From Bacillota bacterium (GTDB lineage Bacteria; Bacillota; Clostridia; Oscillospirales; Acutalibacteraceae), in assembly GCA_023416955.1 (NCBI GenBank), contig JAEZGM010000002.1:62001-126000 (forward strand): DNA of 64,000 nt. The letters run 5' to 3'. The translations under genes were made by a program, and so were the position numbers. Of this stretch, positions 16,727 to 24,328 are shown piece after piece; position 1 is the first letter of the stretch; every line of letters begins with the position of its first letter. The notes beneath the pieces are model-generated. The model was given only the letters and a program-made list of their open reading frames with translations, did no database searches and was not told where the DNA came from.

Positions 16727-16931
16727 AAGAATCCCCCCTAACCGGATACATTGAATGCAAGTATTATAGCATTGTTCCTCAAAAATAACAAGCGTGACTC
16801 CGATTAGTTGATTGCTTTCACTATATTTATCGCTTGCTGTTTATGATAAAATAAAGAGTAATAATGTAAAGTAAAGTGGATTAGCCGGAGTTCCGGCCGG
16901 AATAATTCGCTTAGATTTAAATGGAGGCGCT

Positions 16932-18530
16932 ATGATCACAGTAACCGACCTTGGGCTGGCCTTTAACGGCCAGAATTTGTTTTCTCATGTAAATTTGCTT
17001 TTTACCGCAGGGAATTGCTACGGGGTAATCGGAGCAAACGGCGCAGGAAAGTCAACATTTTTAAAATTGCTTTCCGGCGAGTTGGAGCCGTCAAAGGGTG
17101 AAATTTTCATTGATCCGAAGCTGCGTATGTCCGTCTTGAAGCAGGATCACCATGCTTTTGACGAATACACTGTTTTTGATACCATTCTGATGGGGAATCC
17201 CCGTCTGTACGAGGTCTCAAAACAGAAGGACGCACTGTACGCGAAAGAGGACTTTTCCGATGACGACGGAATCCTTGCGGCTGACCTTGAAGCGGAATTC
17301 GCCGAGCTGAACGGCTGGGATGCCGAAACAGAAGCCGGACGCCTTCTGCAGGGGTTGGGTGTTGACAGCGGAATCCTGTATTCCCTGATGAACACGCTGA
17401 CGGGCGCCGAAAAGGTGAAGGTGCTGCTTGCACGCGCCCTGTTCGGTCAGCCGGATATTATTCTTCTGGACGAACCGACGAATGATCTCGACAACAAATC
17501 CATCGCGTGGCTTGAGGACTTCCTGAGCGATTACGAGGGCATGGTTATCGTGGTATCGCATGACCGCCATTTCCTGAATAATGTATGTACACATATTGTG
17601 GACATTGATTTCAACCAGATTCGCCTGTACGTCGGCAACTACGATTTTTGGTACGAGTCGAGCCAGTTGATGCAGCGCGTCATGCGCGACCAAAACCGCA
17701 AAGCGGAGGAAAAAATCAAAGAGCTGCAAAACTTTATTCAGCGTTTTTCCGCCAATAAATCGAAGTCCCGTCAGGCGACCTCCAGAAAGAAGCTGCTGGA
17801 CAAAATCACCGTGGAGGAAATGCCGGCTTCTTCCCGTCGTTATCCGTTTGTCGGCTTTACGATGGATCGCGAGCCGGGCAAGGAAATTCTGGCGGTCGAG
17901 GGCCTTTCGAAAACCGTAGACGGCGTAAAAGTGCTGAACAATATCAGCTTCCGTGTGAACAAGGGCGATAAAATCGCGTTTGTCGGTTCCAGCGAAATTG
18001 CCAACACCACGCTGTTTAAAATTTTGACAGAAGAGCTGGAAGCGGACGAAGGAACGTTTAAATGGGGCGTAAGCACCAGTCAGTCGTATTTTCCTCAGGA
18101 TAACTCCGCTTTCTTCAACGGCTTCAACCTGAGCATTCTGAAGTGGCTTGAGCAGTATTCTTCCGATACAACGGAAACGTACCTGCGAGGCTTTTTGGGG
18201 AAAATGCTTTTTTCCGGCGACGATGTTACAAAGCCGGTCAATGTGCTTTCCGGTGGGGAAAAGGTGCGCTGCATGCTTTCCCGCATGATGATGTTCGGCT
18301 CCAATGTGCTTCTGCTCGACCAGCCGACCAACCATCTTGATCTGGAATCCATCACTGCCGTGAATAACGGGCTGATGGACTTTAAGGGCGTTGTGCTGTT
18401 CGCTTCGCACGACCACCAGTTTGTGCAGACCATTGCCAACCGGATCATTGAGCTGACGCCGGACGGCCTGATCGACAGGATGTCGACCTATGATGAATAT
18501 TTGGAAGCGCGAGACGGCATTTTATCTTAA
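16932..18530 (+). CDS. ABC-F family ATPase, second site degenerate
   Basis: A 532-residue soluble protein with two ATPase domains joined by a charged linker (about residues 240-300), closest to the YbiT-type ABC-F group, which act on ribosomes rather than in transport. Domain 1 is complete: GANGAGKST, signature LTGAEK, Walker B LLLDEPTNDLD. Domain 2 keeps the signature LSGGEK but its Walker A is GSSEIANTT (no Lys) and Walker B reads LLLDQPTNHLD, with Gln for the catalytic Glu. RBS GGAGGC precedes the ATG. Role in translation or antibiotic protection cannot be told. It is monocistronic, with a terminator at 18581. Confidence 0.9.
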   Translation: MITVTDLGLAFNGQNLFSHVNLLFTAGNCYGVIGANGAGKSTFLKLLSGELEPSKGEIFIDPKLRMSVLKQDHHAFDEYTVFDTILMGNPRLYEVSKQKDALYAKEDFSDDDGILAADLEAEFAELNGWDAETEAGRLLQGLGVDSGILYSLMNTLTGAEKVKVLLARALFGQPDIILLDEPTNDLDNKSIAWLEDFLSDYEGMVIVVSHDRHFLNNVCTHIVDIDFNQIRLYVGNYDFWYESSQLMQRVMRDQNRKAEEKIKELQNFIQRFSANKSKSRQATSRKKLLDKITVEEMPASSRRYPFVGFTMDREPGKEILAVEGLSKTVDGVKVLNNISFRVNKGDKIAFVGSSEIANTTLFKILTEELEADEGTFKWGVSTSQSYFPQDNSAFFNGFNLSILKWLEQYSSDTTETYLRGFLGKMLFSGDDVTKPVNVLSGGEKVRCMLSRMMMFGSNVLLLDQPTNHLDLESITAVNNGLMDFKGVVLFASHDHQFVQTIANRIIELTPDGLIDRMSTYDEYLEARDGILS

Positions 18531-18580
18531 ACGTGTTGTAAAAACATTGCCAATTTTTCGCGAATTATAGGGATTTTATA

Positions 18581-18610
18581 AAAACCTCTGCCTGTACAGA
18601 CGGAGGTTTT
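18581..18610 (+). terminator. terminator of the ABC-F gene
   Basis: AAAACCTC pairs with GAGGTTTT around an inner palindrome CTGTACAG, and a T-run follows. Confidence 0.75.
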
Positions 18611-18887
18611 TGCATTATTATACAGCGAAAAATTTATAATGCGTTCATAGTTATAAGTTGACATAATTTTAATTTACTGCTATACTTGAAAAAATAACTT
18701 GTTAATGTAGATGAACAGTTATTTTTTTGTTTATAAAGTGCAGCCCGCCGATCGGCATATTTTTGAAAGTATTTTGATTATTTTCTGTTTTTGGCAGCGT
18801 GTATTTTAGATATGATTCTATTTTTCCGAAGGTAGGCCAACCTTGACTATACGGGGATTCGTCAAAATTCTACAATGAGAGAAAAAA

Positions 18888-18954
18888 TAGTCAGTTCATT
18901 TGAAAACAAAACCGATCTCCATTTTCTTAGATGTTTTCTGAAGTTAACTGACTA
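18888..18954. mobile_element. TAGTCAGTT MITE-like element, 67-bp copy A
   Basis: Ends TAGTCAGTTCATTTGAAAAC and GAAGTTAACTGACTA form inverted repeats. It is one of six copies in the window (67 or 101 bp). It lies in the 5' region of the first citrate synthase, ending about 50 bases before its start codon. Confidence 0.75.
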
Positions 18955-19002
18955 TTATAATAGAATGTATAAACATGAAATTTTCAGAGAAGGAGATATG
19001 CA

Positions 19003-20379
19003 ATGGCTAGAAACGAAAACGGTAATTTTTTTGCCGTCACACCGGAAATTTTGGAATTGACGAATCTATGTACGAGCCACAGTACCATTGACCAGAACCT
19101 GTACACGCAGTACGAAGTGAAGCGTGGCCTGAGGGATCTTAATGGTCAGGGCGTTTTGACCGGCCTTACCGAGATATCGGAGATTGTTTCCTCCAAATTG
19201 GTGGACGGGCAGCGCGTGCCCTGCGAAGGGGAGCTGTACTACCGCGGTATCAATGTAAAAGACCTTGTGCGGGGTGCTATTCGCGAAAAGCGTTTCGGCT
19301 TTGAGGAGACTACATATCTGCTCCTCTTCGGTGAACTGCCCGGTGCGGAAAAACTGGCGGGCTTTCAGCAGCTTCTTTCTCAATACCGCACGTTGCCGAC
19401 GAATTTTGTACGCGATATTATCATGAAAGCACCTACATTCGATATGATGAATACGCTGTCACGCAGCGTACTTACGCTTTACGCCTATGATGAGAAAGCA
19501 AACGACATTTCGCTGCCAAACGTGCTGCGCCAGTGCCTTGAAATGATTGCACTTTTTCCGCAGCTGGCTGTCTACGGGTATCAGGCCTATGCGCATAGCC
19601 TCGATCAAAATAACAGCTTTTTTATCCACGCGCCGAAGCCCGAGCTTTCCACCGCGGAAAATATTTTGTATATGCTGCGCATGGATCAAAAATACACAGA
19701 ATTGGAAGCGCGTATTCTGGATATGGCGCTCGTTCTTCATGCGGAGCACGGCGGCGGCAATAACTCCAGCTTTACCACGCATGTGGTTGCTTCTTCCGGT
19801 ACGGACGCCTACTCCGTTATTGCGGCGGCGCTCGGTTCGCTGAAAGGGCCGAAGCACGGCGGCGCAAATATTAAAGTAATGAAAATGTTTGAGGATATGA
19901 AGCAGAGCATTGACGACTGGGCGGACGAAGACAAGGTCGCCGATTACCTGAGGAAGCTGCTGCATAAAGAAGGCTTTGACAAATCCGGTTTGATCTATGG
20001 AATGGGGCATGCAGTGTATTCTCTTTCTGATCCGCGCGCGGACATTTTCAAGGTTTCGGTGAAAAGCCTTTCCGAGGAGAAAGGACTGATTAAGGAGTAT
20101 CAGCTGTATTCGCTGGTTGAGCGTCTTGCACCCGAGGTCATTGCGCAGGAACGGAAAACGTACAAGGGCGTCAGCGCGAATATCGACTTTTACAGCGGCT
20201 TCGTTTATCACATGCTGGGGCTCCCGCCCGAGCTGTTCACACCGGTGTTCGCTATGGCGCGTATTTCCGGCTGGAGCGCGCATCTGATGGAAGAACTCAT
20301 CAATGCGGGAAAAATTATCCGCCCCGCTTACAAAAGCGTGGGGTCGCGGCACGAGTATATTCCTCTGGATAAAAGATAA
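19003..20379 (+). CDS. citrate (Si)-synthase family protein, paralogue 1
   Basis: A 458-residue citrate synthase-fold enzyme condensing oxaloacetate with acetyl-CoA (or propionyl-CoA for 2-methylcitrate). Active-site segments are present: HAEHGGGNNSSF, GSLKGPKHGGAN, GMGHAVYSLSDPR and the late Asp in SANIDFYSGF. It has the long N-terminal extension typical of clostridial members. RBS AAGGAGAT precedes the ATG. It is monocistronic, with a MITE in its leader and a terminator behind. A close paralogue lies 5.3 kb downstream; sequence alone does not say which makes citrate and which methylcitrate. Confidence 0.92.
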   Translation: MARNENGNFFAVTPEILELTNLCTSHSTIDQNLYTQYEVKRGLRDLNGQGVLTGLTEISEIVSSKLVDGQRVPCEGELYYRGINVKDLVRGAIREKRFGFEETTYLLLFGELPGAEKLAGFQQLLSQYRTLPTNFVRDIIMKAPTFDMMNTLSRSVLTLYAYDEKANDISLPNVLRQCLEMIALFPQLAVYGYQAYAHSLDQNNSFFIHAPKPELSTAENILYMLRMDQKYTELEARILDMALVLHAEHGGGNNSSFTTHVVASSGTDAYSVIAAALGSLKGPKHGGANIKVMKMFEDMKQSIDDWADEDKVADYLRKLLHKEGFDKSGLIYGMGHAVYSLSDPRADIFKVSVKSLSEEKGLIKEYQLYSLVERLAPEVIAQERKTYKGVSANIDFYSGFVYHMLGLPPELFTPVFAMARISGWSAHLMEELINAGKIIRPAYKSVGSRHEYIPLDKR

Positions 20380-20395
20380 TTCACATACGACTTTT

Positions 20396-20422
20396 AAAGG
20401 AGCAGCTTTTGCTGCTCCTTTT
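20396..20422 (+). terminator. terminator of citrate synthase 1
   Basis: AAAGGAGCAGC pairs with GCTGCTCCTTT around TTTT, 16 bases after the stop, and ends in TTTT. Confidence 0.8.
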
Positions 20423-20604
20423 CGCGATACTTCAATAAATGTGCCAAACCTTTTACGCGCTTAGTCTGTGCGATATTAAATGTTGAAATGTAAATCCGTT
20501 TAATTACACTTTAATTTATTTTAGAAATATAAATATTTCTAAAATGATATCATATAAATGATGATTGTATAATTTTTCATGTTTGTTGTGACAGAGGTGT
20601 AACG

Positions 20605-20937
20605 ATGTATTTGTGTAAGCATTGTGGATTTCAGAATCTTGACGGAACGCGTTACTGCCAGAAGTGCGGAAAGAAAATCGTAAGAAAAGGGTTCCGAGCG
20701 TTCTTTCGGGGAGCGGATTTCGGCAGCTTAGCTGGAGCGGGGGCGAAAGGAGTGTCCATCGCGCCCTTGGGAAAAATGGCGATTGACCGTTCGCCAAAGC
20801 AATGGAAAGACGGAAGAAATTCCTCTGGGCACGTGAAGGCGGTTCCGCTGGAGGACGGCTCCTGGTACTGCCCGGACTGTGGGTTTCACAATGCCCGGAA
20901 CACATTGTTTTGCGGAAATTGCAGCAGATATAAATAG
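20605..20937 (+). CDS. small protein with two zinc ribbons
   Basis: A 110-residue protein with a CxxC-CxxC zinc ribbon at each end: CKHCGFQNLDGTRYCQKCGKK at the N-terminus (split across C4-C21) and CPDCGFHNARNTLFCGNC at the C-terminus, joined by a basic Gly-rich linker. Such double-zinc-ribbon proteins are common in Clostridia; the role is unknown, possibly a protein- or nucleic-acid-binding adaptor. RBS AGAGGTG precedes the ATG, and a terminator follows directly. Confidence 0.75.
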   Translation: MYLCKHCGFQNLDGTRYCQKCGKKIVRKGFRAFFRGADFGSLAGAGAKGVSIAPLGKMAIDRSPKQWKDGRNSSGHVKAVPLEDGSWYCPDCGFHNARNTLFCGNCSRYK

Positions 20938-20953
20938 TTGCCTCATAAGAAAC

Positions 20954-20981
20954 GCGCCCCGAAGCTTTTGCTTCGGGGCGC
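20954..20981. terminator. terminator between convergent genes
   Basis: A perfect 12-bp stem GCGCCCCGAAGC/GCTTCGGGGCGC with a TTTT loop lies between the zinc-ribbon gene and the convergent methyltransferase gene. Confidence 0.75.
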
Positions 20982-21000
20982 TTTCGTCCGAAAGGGTGGG

Positions 21001-21843
21001 TCAGGTAAAACGAATGTGATTCAGCACGTCAACCGGGAGGTGGTTGCTGAGCGAAATCAGGAAAGCGGTCGGCAGTCCCCAGGCAAGCAGCGAACGGGTG
21101 CGGGCGCAAACGGGGAAATGCTCCAGTACCGTCATTTTAGGCTGCCAGCGTTCCATATCGTGCACATCGGAAATGCACCATTTCATCTGTGCGCCGGCAA
21201 TGCCGGACTGTGTAATCATCCGGTTCGCGGCAAACATGCCGAACGGGGTCATGGTGTCAAAAACCACTTCGCCGCCGGGGAAGCGGGAGCCCAGCGCGGC
21301 AAGAAAGGCGCGCACCTGTTCTTCGGGAAAGTACATCAGAACGCCACTCACAAGGAACAGAATGCCGTCCTCCGGCTCACTGATTTCCTCCAGAAAGCTG
21401 GGATCAAACATTGATTTGGAAATCGGGTGAACCTGTGCGTTCGGCTCCAGCAGCGTACGGCGCAGATTCATCACGTCCGGTACGTCGAGGTCATACCATT
21501 TGATGTTCCCGTTGTTTACACGGTAAAAGGTGGTGTCCAGCCCCGCGCCGATGTTCACAATGGCCGCGTGCGGGTGAAGCTGAATAAAATCACGGATCAT
21601 GCAGTCCATTTCTTTTGCACGGATCGCCAGAATCAGGACGTGAATATCCCGTATGCCGGTATTGAATTTTGAAAAATCATAGTCCAGCTGGCGAACCAGC
21701 CTGCCCGCCTGCGCGTCCTTCAGCACGGGGGATTCCATCTCCGCTGCTTTTGCCCGCCCCCAAAGCGGCAGCAGCAGCGTTTCGTGAACATTGTGCAGAT
21801 TGGCTTCAATTTTGTTTGTATGCATGTTCATGGCGTTTTCCAT
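21001..21843 (-). CDS. LCMT/TcmP-like SAM-dependent methyltransferase
   Basis: A 280-residue class I methyltransferase of the leucine-carboxyl-methyltransferase/TcmP-like group. The SAM-binding motif IVNIGAGLDTTFYR is near residue 95, with the acidic WYDLDVPDV after it and FLVSGVLMYF as the later motif. Family members methylate O or carboxyl groups of varied substrates, so the target is unknown. GGAGGAG lies eight bases before the ATG. It starts 35 bases after the cysteine synthase-like gene and is the third gene of the operon behind the Cys-rich leader, suggesting a link with sulfur or SAM metabolism. Confidence 0.82.
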   Translation of the reverse strand: MENAMNMHTNKIEANLHNVHETLLLPLWGRAKAAEMESPVLKDAQAGRLVRQLDYDFSKFNTGIRDIHVLILAIRAKEMDCMIRDFIQLHPHAAIVNIGAGLDTTFYRVNNGNIKWYDLDVPDVMNLRRTLLEPNAQVHPISKSMFDPSFLEEISEPEDGILFLVSGVLMYFPEEQVRAFLAALGSRFPGGEVVFDTMTPFGMFAANRMITQSGIAGAQMKWCISDVHDMERWQPKMTVLEHFPVCARTRSLLAWGLPTAFLISLSNHLPVDVLNHIRFT

Positions 21844-21878
21844 TTCATGACTCCTCCAGTATTGAAAAGCCGCACACT

Positions 21879-22793
21879 CTATAGAAAAAGCTGCTTGCTG
21901 AAATAACGGTCGCCGCGGTCAGGCAAAACCACGACAATGTTGCTGCCTTTTGCGGCGCGAGCGGCGGTTTCCCTTGCTGCGGCGAGCGCCGCGCCGGAGG
22001 AGGAACCTGCGAGGATACCCTCTTTTGCGGCGAGCAGGCGAACTTCCTCCAGTGCCTGATTGTCATAAATTTTTACGACTTCGTCCACAAGCGCCATGTC
22101 CATGGTTTCGGGCATGAACGTATTGCCGATGCCCTCAATCGCGTAACAGCCCGCTTCGCCGCCGCCCATGGTGGAACCGTAGGGGTCGGCCATGACGCAC
22201 CGTAGGGAGGGGATTCTTTCTTTCAGATATTTCGCGATGCCGCTCAGCGTTCCACCGCTCCCCGCACCGGCCACAAGGTACTGAATGTCTCCGTCAAGGT
22301 TGCTGTAAATTTCGGGCCCTGTTCCCGAGTAGTGTGCAAGCGGATTTTGGGGATTCCCGAACTGGTTGAGTGTGACGGGGTAGTTGACCTCTGCCTTCAA
22401 CTGCTCCACCTTTTCGAAGGCGCCCTGCATTCCCTTTTCCAGCGGGGTGTTTACGATTTCCGCGCCCAAAGCGCGCATGATGGCCTGCTTTTCCTGTGAA
22501 AACTTTTCGGGTACGGCAAAAATAACGCGATAGTCTTTGCCAAGCGCCGCCAGCGCAATGCCGATTCCTGCGTTGCCCGCGGTCGCTTCCAGAATGGTAC
22601 TGCCCGGCTTTAAAATTCCGCGCTTTTCCGCGTCTTCCACCAGTGCTACTCCCATGCGGTCTTTTACACTGCCGCCGGGGTTCCACAATTCCAGCTTTGC
22701 AAATACGCCGACTGTTTCGGGGAATCCCATGTGGTTCAGCCTGACGAGCGGCGTATGCCCGATCAGTTCCCGGATATCATTATAATAATTCAT
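21879..22793 (-). CDS. cysteine synthase / cystathionine beta-synthase-like PLP enzyme
   Basis: A 304-residue fold-type II PLP enzyme. It shows ELIGHTPLVRLN at the start, the PLP-lysine segment NPGGSVKDRMG, EATAGNAGIGIA (usual TSGNTGIG; here AGNAG), GAGSGGTLSG for the phosphate, and the ending GILAGSSSGAAL...PDRGDRYFS. It makes cysteine from O-acetylserine and sulfide (CysK), or cystathionine from O-acetylserine/serine and homocysteine (MccA). Pairing with a MetB/MccB-like gene five bases upstream favours the reverse transsulfuration role, but this is not decided by sequence. It is the second gene of the Cys-leader operon. Confidence 0.9.
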   Translation of the reverse strand: MNYYNDIRELIGHTPLVRLNHMGFPETVGVFAKLELWNPGGSVKDRMGVALVEDAEKRGILKPGSTILEATAGNAGIGIALAALGKDYRVIFAVPEKFSQEKQAIMRALGAEIVNTPLEKGMQGAFEKVEQLKAEVNYPVTLNQFGNPQNPLAHYSGTGPEIYSNLDGDIQYLVAGAGSGGTLSGIAKYLKERIPSLRCVMADPYGSTMGGGEAGCYAIEGIGNTFMPETMDMALVDEVVKIYDNQALEEVRLLAAKEGILAGSSSGAALAAARETAARAAKGSNIVVVLPDRGDRYFSKQLFL

Positions 22794-22798
22794 GGCGG

Positions 22799-23965
22799 CT
22801 ACCTAATGAGGGCGCGGTCAAACGCGCCGGTAAGATCGTTGACTAAATCTTCTTTATCTTCTATGCCGACGGAAAGGCGCACCAGATTGTCAACAATCCC
22901 CACTTTCTGGCGGATTTCATAGGGAATGGAGGCATGCGTCATGCTGGCAGGGTGGCAGGCAAGGCTTTCCACGCCGCCAAGGCTTTCGCCGAGCGTAATC
23001 AGCCGCAGATTTTTGTAAAATTCACCGATGTCGTATTTGTCCGAAAGGACGAATGAGATCACCGCACCGTCACCTGAAGCCTGTTTATGGTGGATTTCGT
23101 AGCCCTCAAAGTTCTTCAGACCGGGGTAATAGATTTTGGTCACGCCGTTGTGGCTTTGCAGGAATTCGGCAATGCGGCGCGCGTTTTCCTGATGGCGATC
23201 CATGCGCACCGAAAGCGTCTTGATCCCGCGGATCAACAGCCACGAATCGAACGGACCCAGTACGCCGCCGGTCGCGTTCTGAAGAAACGCCAGCCGCTGT
23301 GCAAGCTCCGGGTTGTTGGTGACAGCCAGCCCGGCGACAAGGTCGCTGTGCCCGCCAAGGTATTTCGTAGCGCTGTGCAGTACAATGTCCGCGCCCAGCG
23401 TGAGCGGCCTTTGCAGATACGGGGTCATAAACGTGTTATCTACAATGGTCAGCAGCCCGTGCCTGTGTGCGATTTCCGAAACAGCGGCAAGGTCGGTAAT
23501 GGTAAGGAGCGGGTTGGCGGGGGTTTCTACCAGAAACGCCTTCACGGTTGGGTCAATTCTGCTTTCCAGCAGGGATAAATCTGTGGTATCGACAATTTCG
23601 TAGAAAAGACCGAAATTCTTAAATACTTTATCAAGTACGCGGAACGTTCCGCCGTACACATTGCTGGAGATAATAATCTTATCCCCGCTTTGAAACAGCG
23701 AAAGCACCGCGGTAGTTGCCGCCATACCGGAGCCGAACGCAAAGCCGGCGGTGCCTTCCTCCAGTTCGGCGATCAGCTTTTCCAAAGCTTCCCGGGTGGG
23801 GTTTCCGGTACGGGAGTATTCATACCCGCTGTTCACCCCGAGCGCGCTCTGCCGGTATGTAGAGGTTTGGTAAATTGGGACGCTGACCGCACCGGTGCGC
23901 GGGTCACCGTCGACCCCTCCGTGAATCAGTTTGCTGTTCAGGGAAATTGGCATATGGCTTTCCAT
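22799..23965 (-). CDS. cystathionine gamma-lyase/gamma-synthase-like PLP enzyme
   Basis: A 388-residue Cys/Met-metabolism PLP enzyme (fold type I). Motifs: YQTSTYRQSALG...YEYSRTGNPTREALE, FGSGMAATTAVL, VDNTFMTPYLQRPL, the PLP lysine in HSATKYLGGHSD, and the C-terminal SLGGVESL. The same fold serves MetB, MccB and MegL, so direction is uncertain; its partner downstream suggests MccB-type lysis of cystathionine to cysteine. The start has AGAAAGGA upstream. It is first in the operon and lies behind a Cys-rich leader peptide and an attenuator hairpin. Confidence 0.9.
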   Translation of the reverse strand: MESHMPISLNSKLIHGGVDGDPRTGAVSVPIYQTSTYRQSALGVNSGYEYSRTGNPTREALEKLIAELEEGTAGFAFGSGMAATTAVLSLFQSGDKIIISSNVYGGTFRVLDKVFKNFGLFYEIVDTTDLSLLESRIDPTVKAFLVETPANPLLTITDLAAVSEIAHRHGLLTIVDNTFMTPYLQRPLTLGADIVLHSATKYLGGHSDLVAGLAVTNNPELAQRLAFLQNATGGVLGPFDSWLLIRGIKTLSVRMDRHQENARRIAEFLQSHNGVTKIYYPGLKNFEGYEIHHKQASGDGAVISFVLSDKYDIGEFYKNLRLITLGESLGGVESLACHPASMTHASIPYEIRQKVGIVDNLVRLSVGIEDKEDLVNDLTGAFDRALIR

Positions 23966-23989
23966 AAAATCAAATCCTTTCTCATGTTC

Positions 23990-24028
23990 ATTAAAAATAA
24001 TAAGAGCCCGGCAATGCTGCCGGGCTCT
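23990..24028 (-). terminator. attenuator terminator in the cysteine operon leader
   Basis: Read on the minus strand, GAGCCCGGCA pairs with TGCCGGGCTC around a 4-base loop (24004-24027, one more A-T pair outside) and is followed by TTATTATTTTT. It stands between the leader peptide and the first structural gene, 25 bases before that start, so it must be read through for expression. Confidence 0.8.
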
Positions 24029-24032
24029 CCAA

Positions 24033-24049
24033 AATACAGGGGTTCCTGT
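24033..24049 (-). promoter_or_regulatory. small hairpin between leader stop and attenuator
   Basis: ACAGG and CCTGT pair around a short loop in the minus-strand leader, just after the leader-peptide stop and before the terminator. It may be part of the switch between terminator and antiterminator forms. Confidence 0.4.
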
Positions 24050-24053
24050 AAAT

Positions 24054-24152
24054 TCAGAAAATACTCCTTCGACAACAAAGCTTTATGGGGGTTGTAACGC
24101 AACAGGTACACTTACAGCGCGAAGATTCGCGGTTACAATAAAACTTTGTCAT
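24054..24152 (-). CDS. cysteine-rich leader peptide (32 aa)
   Basis: A 32-codon frame with ATG at 24152 and TGA at 24054. AGGAGG lies eight bases before the ATG. Seven codons are cysteine (6, 13, 15, 17, 18, 26, 27), with CC pairs at 17-18 and 26-27; the peptide begins MTKFYC and ends RRSIF. The coding RNA folds on itself: ACAAAG with CTTTGT, TTGTAAC with GTTACAA, and CGCGAA with TTCGCG. Placed between a good promoter and a terminator before cysteine-metabolism genes, it looks like a ribosome-stalling leader: low Cys-tRNA would stall translation and change the fold. A stand-alone metal-binding peptide is the alternative. Confidence 0.72.
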   Translation of the reverse strand: MTKFYCNRESSRCKCTCCVTTPIKLCCRRSIF

Positions 24153-24203
24153 GGGGGATCCCTCCTGAATTCATAGTATAAATATATGTATAACTTTGAT
24201 GAT

Positions 24204-24232
24204 ATGTTACACGGATTTTACAGTTCTGTCAA
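24204..24232 (-). promoter_or_regulatory. promoter of the cysteine operon
   Basis: On the minus strand TTGACA (24227-24232) and TAACAT (24204-24209) are exactly 17 bases apart. Transcription would begin about 45 bases before the leader peptide start. Confidence 0.7.
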
Positions 24233-24277
24233 GTAATTCCTTGAAAAATAAAATTCAGTCAGGAAAAAATTTAATAT

Positions 24278-24321
24278 AGCACAGCAGGGGTACCGTAATC
24301 TTACGGTACCCCTGCTGTGCT
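24278..24321. terminator. terminator behind the SpoIID-domain gene
   Basis: A perfect 21-bp inverted repeat (AGCACAGCAGGGGTACCGTAA and its complement) with a two-base loop lies just past the stop of the SpoIID-domain gene and upstream of the cysteine operon promoter, insulating the two. Confidence 0.7.
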
Positions 24322-24328
24322 GCGTGAT

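Larger units (their letters stand above)
18531..19002. other. intergenic stretch between ABC-F gene and citrate synthase
   Basis: It holds the ABC-F terminator, an AT-rich spacer and one 67-bp MITE-like copy. A TATAAT at 18956-18961 directly follows the MITE end and may help drive the citrate synthase gene. No genes seen. Confidence 0.5.

Noticed and set aside
18875..19060. 61-codon ORF covering MITE copy A and the citrate synthase start
   Set aside because: Most of it is MITE sequence and it overlaps the true start in another frame.
24054..24152. T-box or SAM riboswitch in the cysteine operon leader
   Set aside because: No T-box GGTGG-ACCGCG motif and no SAM-box core motifs; the Cys-rich reading frame explains the layout better.
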